A DNA stretch of 64,000 bases from Micromonospora yangpuensis (GTDB taxonomy: Bacteria > Actinomycetota > Actinomycetes > Mycobacteriales > Micromonosporaceae), in assembly GCF_900091615.1 (NCBI RefSeq), contig NZ_FMIA01000002.1, positions 5,270,001 through 5,334,000 on the forward strand, written 5' to 3'. The position numbers and the translations under genes are program-made. The first letter of the stretch is position 1. Every line of letters begins with the position of its first letter. Shown piece after piece: positions 62,434-64,000 of the stretch. The notes beneath the pieces were generated by a model. The model worked only from the letters and a program-made list of their open reading frames with translations. It ran no database searches and had not been told where the DNA came from.

Positions 62434-63987
62434 GTGGGCTGGCTCGACCGGGTCACCGACCAGGTTGACGCTCTGCGGCAGGCCCGCTCCTTGCAGGAAG
62501 CAAGTTGCTCGGCCGAGGCGTACCGCCTCCTGGACCGGGTGATCCGCACCACCGCCGACCCGTACGCCCGGACGGACGCCCTGGTGCAACGCCTCTCCGC
62601 GGTGATCAATCTCGGTCGTACGGCGGAGTTCACCCGGGCCATCGAGGAGGCCTCCGGTGCGGTCCGCGACCTCGCCGAGCCCTACCTGCACGGGCATCTG
62701 AACGCCCTCGCCGCCCTCGCCGCCCAGCACCAGGGCGCGCTGGACCGGTGCGTGGTCCACCTGGTCCGGGCGGCCCGGGCGCTCGGCGCGGTCGACGAGG
62801 AGGACCGGGACACCGCCTGGGGCTGGCACGACCTCGCGATGGCCTACTCCTACCTCGGTTTCCACGGGTACGCACTGGGCGCGATCGAACGGGCCCGGCA
62901 GCTCGGCACGGCGGTCGGCATACCCGAGGAGACCTTCGCCGCGCCGGGGATCCGGCTGCGCAACGCGGTCGCCCTGGACCACAACGGCGACAGCGACGGC
63001 TGCCTGCGGGTGCTCCGGGACATCGCCATCGACCTCGACCAGTACCGCCGGGTCGGCCGGGCGGGGCAGTTGCGCCCGAGCAGCCTGGCCGCCTACGGCT
63101 ACGCCGCCGCCCGACGGGTCGCCCTCGGTGACCCGGTCGCTGCGGGCGCGGAGGGTGACGCGGCCCGGCTGCTCGGCCACGGCGGGGACAGCGCCCGGGC
63201 CCGGGACATGCGTCAGCTCGGTCAGGTCTGCCTGGCCGTCGCCGACGGCCGCCCGATCGAGGCGGTGACCTGGCTGGACCGGGTCCGGATCTCGCACGAG
63301 ACGCTCGGTGCCGCCGAATCGGCCCGGCTGCGCAGCATCGCGCTCGCCGGAGCCGGCGACCACGCGGCGGCACACCGGGCCGACCGGTTGGCGTTCCGGC
63401 TCGCCGCCCAGCGCAACGACCGGCTGCGCGACGTCTACATCGACGGCGTCGCCGCCCGCATCGACCACGAGGAGATGCGCCGCGAGGCCGCCCGGTACGA
63501 GGGTGAGGCGTTGACCGACCCGCTGACCGGGCTGCCCAACCGACGCCGGTTGGAGCGGTACATCGCCGCCACCGTCACCCGGGGCGAACGGGTGGTGATC
63601 GGGGTCTGCGACCTCGACGGTTTCGCGGCGGTCAACGCCCGGCACGGCCACCACTCCGGTGACCTGGTGCTGCAACGGGTCGCCGGAGTGATCAACCGGG
63701 TGATGCGGCGCGGTGATTTCGTGGCCCGCTACGGCGGGGACGAGTTCGTGGTGGTGTTGCCCGGCGCGGGGATGACCGCGGCGGCCGAGGTGGGCCGCCG
63801 GATCGACGCGGCCGTGCGGGCCGAGGACTGGGAGTCCCTGGTGCCCGGCACCCCGGTCGGGGTCAGCGTCGGGTTCGCGCCGGTCAGCGGAGGTGCCGGG
63901 CCCGGCCTACGCGAGGCCCTGCACACCGCGTTCGAGGCCGCCGGGCGGGCGGTGCCGCCCGCCGGGAAGCGCCTACCCGACTCCTGA
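62434..63987 (+). CDS. GGDEF diguanylate cyclase with N-terminal TPR-like region
   Basis: 517 residues from GTG 62434 (GAGGGG five bases upstream). Residues 1-350 are helical repeats of TPR type (LVQRLSAVINLGRTAEFTRA; AYSYLGFHGYALGAIERARQ), with no membrane segment or known sensor. The GGDEF domain (about 355-517) carries RYGGDEF at about 431-437, a complete active site, and the product-inhibition site RRGD five residues upstream. It should make cyclic di-GMP, which in Streptomyces restrains development. The TPR part may sense a protein partner. Confidence 0.9.
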   Translation: MGWLDRVTDQVDALRQARSLQEASCSAEAYRLLDRVIRTTADPYARTDALVQRLSAVINLGRTAEFTRAIEEASGAVRDLAEPYLHGHLNALAALAAQHQGALDRCVVHLVRAARALGAVDEEDRDTAWGWHDLAMAYSYLGFHGYALGAIERARQLGTAVGIPEETFAAPGIRLRNAVALDHNGDSDGCLRVLRDIAIDLDQYRRVGRAGQLRPSSLAAYGYAAARRVALGDPVAAGAEGDAARLLGHGGDSARARDMRQLGQVCLAVADGRPIEAVTWLDRVRISHETLGAAESARLRSIALAGAGDHAAAHRADRLAFRLAAQRNDRLRDVYIDGVAARIDHEEMRREAARYEGEALTDPLTGLPNRRRLERYIAATVTRGERVVIGVCDLDGFAAVNARHGHHSGDLVLQRVAGVINRVMRRGDFVARYGGDEFVVVLPGAGMTAAAEVGRRIDAAVRAEDWESLVPGTPVGVSVGFAPVSGGAGPGLREALHTAFEAAGRAVPPAGKRLPDS

Positions 63988-64000
63988 CGCGCATCCACCG

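Overview
The window is about 72% GC by eye, with strong G/C preference at third codon positions, leaderless genes preceded by TANNNT-like boxes, a NucS mismatch endonuclease, a CvnABCD conservon, DivIVA coiled-coil proteins and the actinobacterial order atp operon - DUF2550 - cobalamin adenosyltransferase - murA. This points to an actinomycete, most likely Micromonosporaceae (Micromonospora or a close relative); the genus is inference. It looks like core chromosome. I see no rRNA, tRNA, CRISPR, prophage, insertion sequence or biosynthetic cluster.

Layout. 1-3364 (minus): conservon of sensor kinase, roadblock protein, DUF742 protein and a small GTPase cut by the window edge. 3787-6060: three small hypothetical genes, two sharing a domain. 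6172-7950 (minus): secreted GH6 cellobiohydrolase with a CBM2 and a CebR-like operator upstream. 8442-9947: Tat-exported beta-helix protein. 10180-11658: possible leader peptide, sortase-anchored surface protein and its sortase. 11731-16812 (minus): large NAD-glutamate dehydrogenase. 17093-19036: lipoprotein penicillin-binding protein. 19340-21707 (minus): arginase-family protein and YbbN-like co-chaperone. 21811-28649: acyl-CoA block (isobutyryl-CoA mutase large subunit, MeaB, thiolase, methylmalonyl-CoA epimerase), interrupted at 23607-24842 by three adjacent genes that each carry a one-base frameshift. 28866-32383: two DivIVA-like coiled-coil genes. 32478-37933: hydrolase, small zinc-binding protein, a double 3-hydroxyacyl-CoA dehydrogenase, FHA protein, aldehyde dehydrogenase. 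38005-41456: methyltransferase, NucS, DUF4126 protein, polysaccharide deacetylase, DUF1540 protein. 41772-43462: ABC-2 exporter. 43469-46424: 3-hydroxybutyryl-CoA dehydrogenase, MurA, cobalamin adenosyltransferase. 46507-56268 (minus): F1Fo ATP synthase operon with a LytR-CpsA-Psr gene between atpD and atpC. 56304-63987: SDR/DUF2867 protein, class A PBP, tyrosine phosphatase, TsaC, PrmC and a GGDEF protein.

Functional links. The mutase, MeaB, the adenosyltransferase, thiolase, epimerase and two hydroxyacyl-CoA dehydrogenases are the parts of branched-chain and short-chain acyl-CoA metabolism that depend on coenzyme B12. MurA, two PBPs, the LCP protein, the DivIVA proteins and the sortase all serve the cell envelope.

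Most notable: a family of about 50-bp GGGCCC-rich inverted repeats sitting at gene 3' ends (five copies); the triple-frameshift locus; an epsilon subunit without its C-terminal helices; an LCP gene inside the atp cluster; MurA with Asp in place of the fosfomycin-target Cys and a start codon overlapping that of its divergent neighbour; and a tandem repeat encoding pentapeptide units inside the degenerate second half of a duplicated dehydrogenase.
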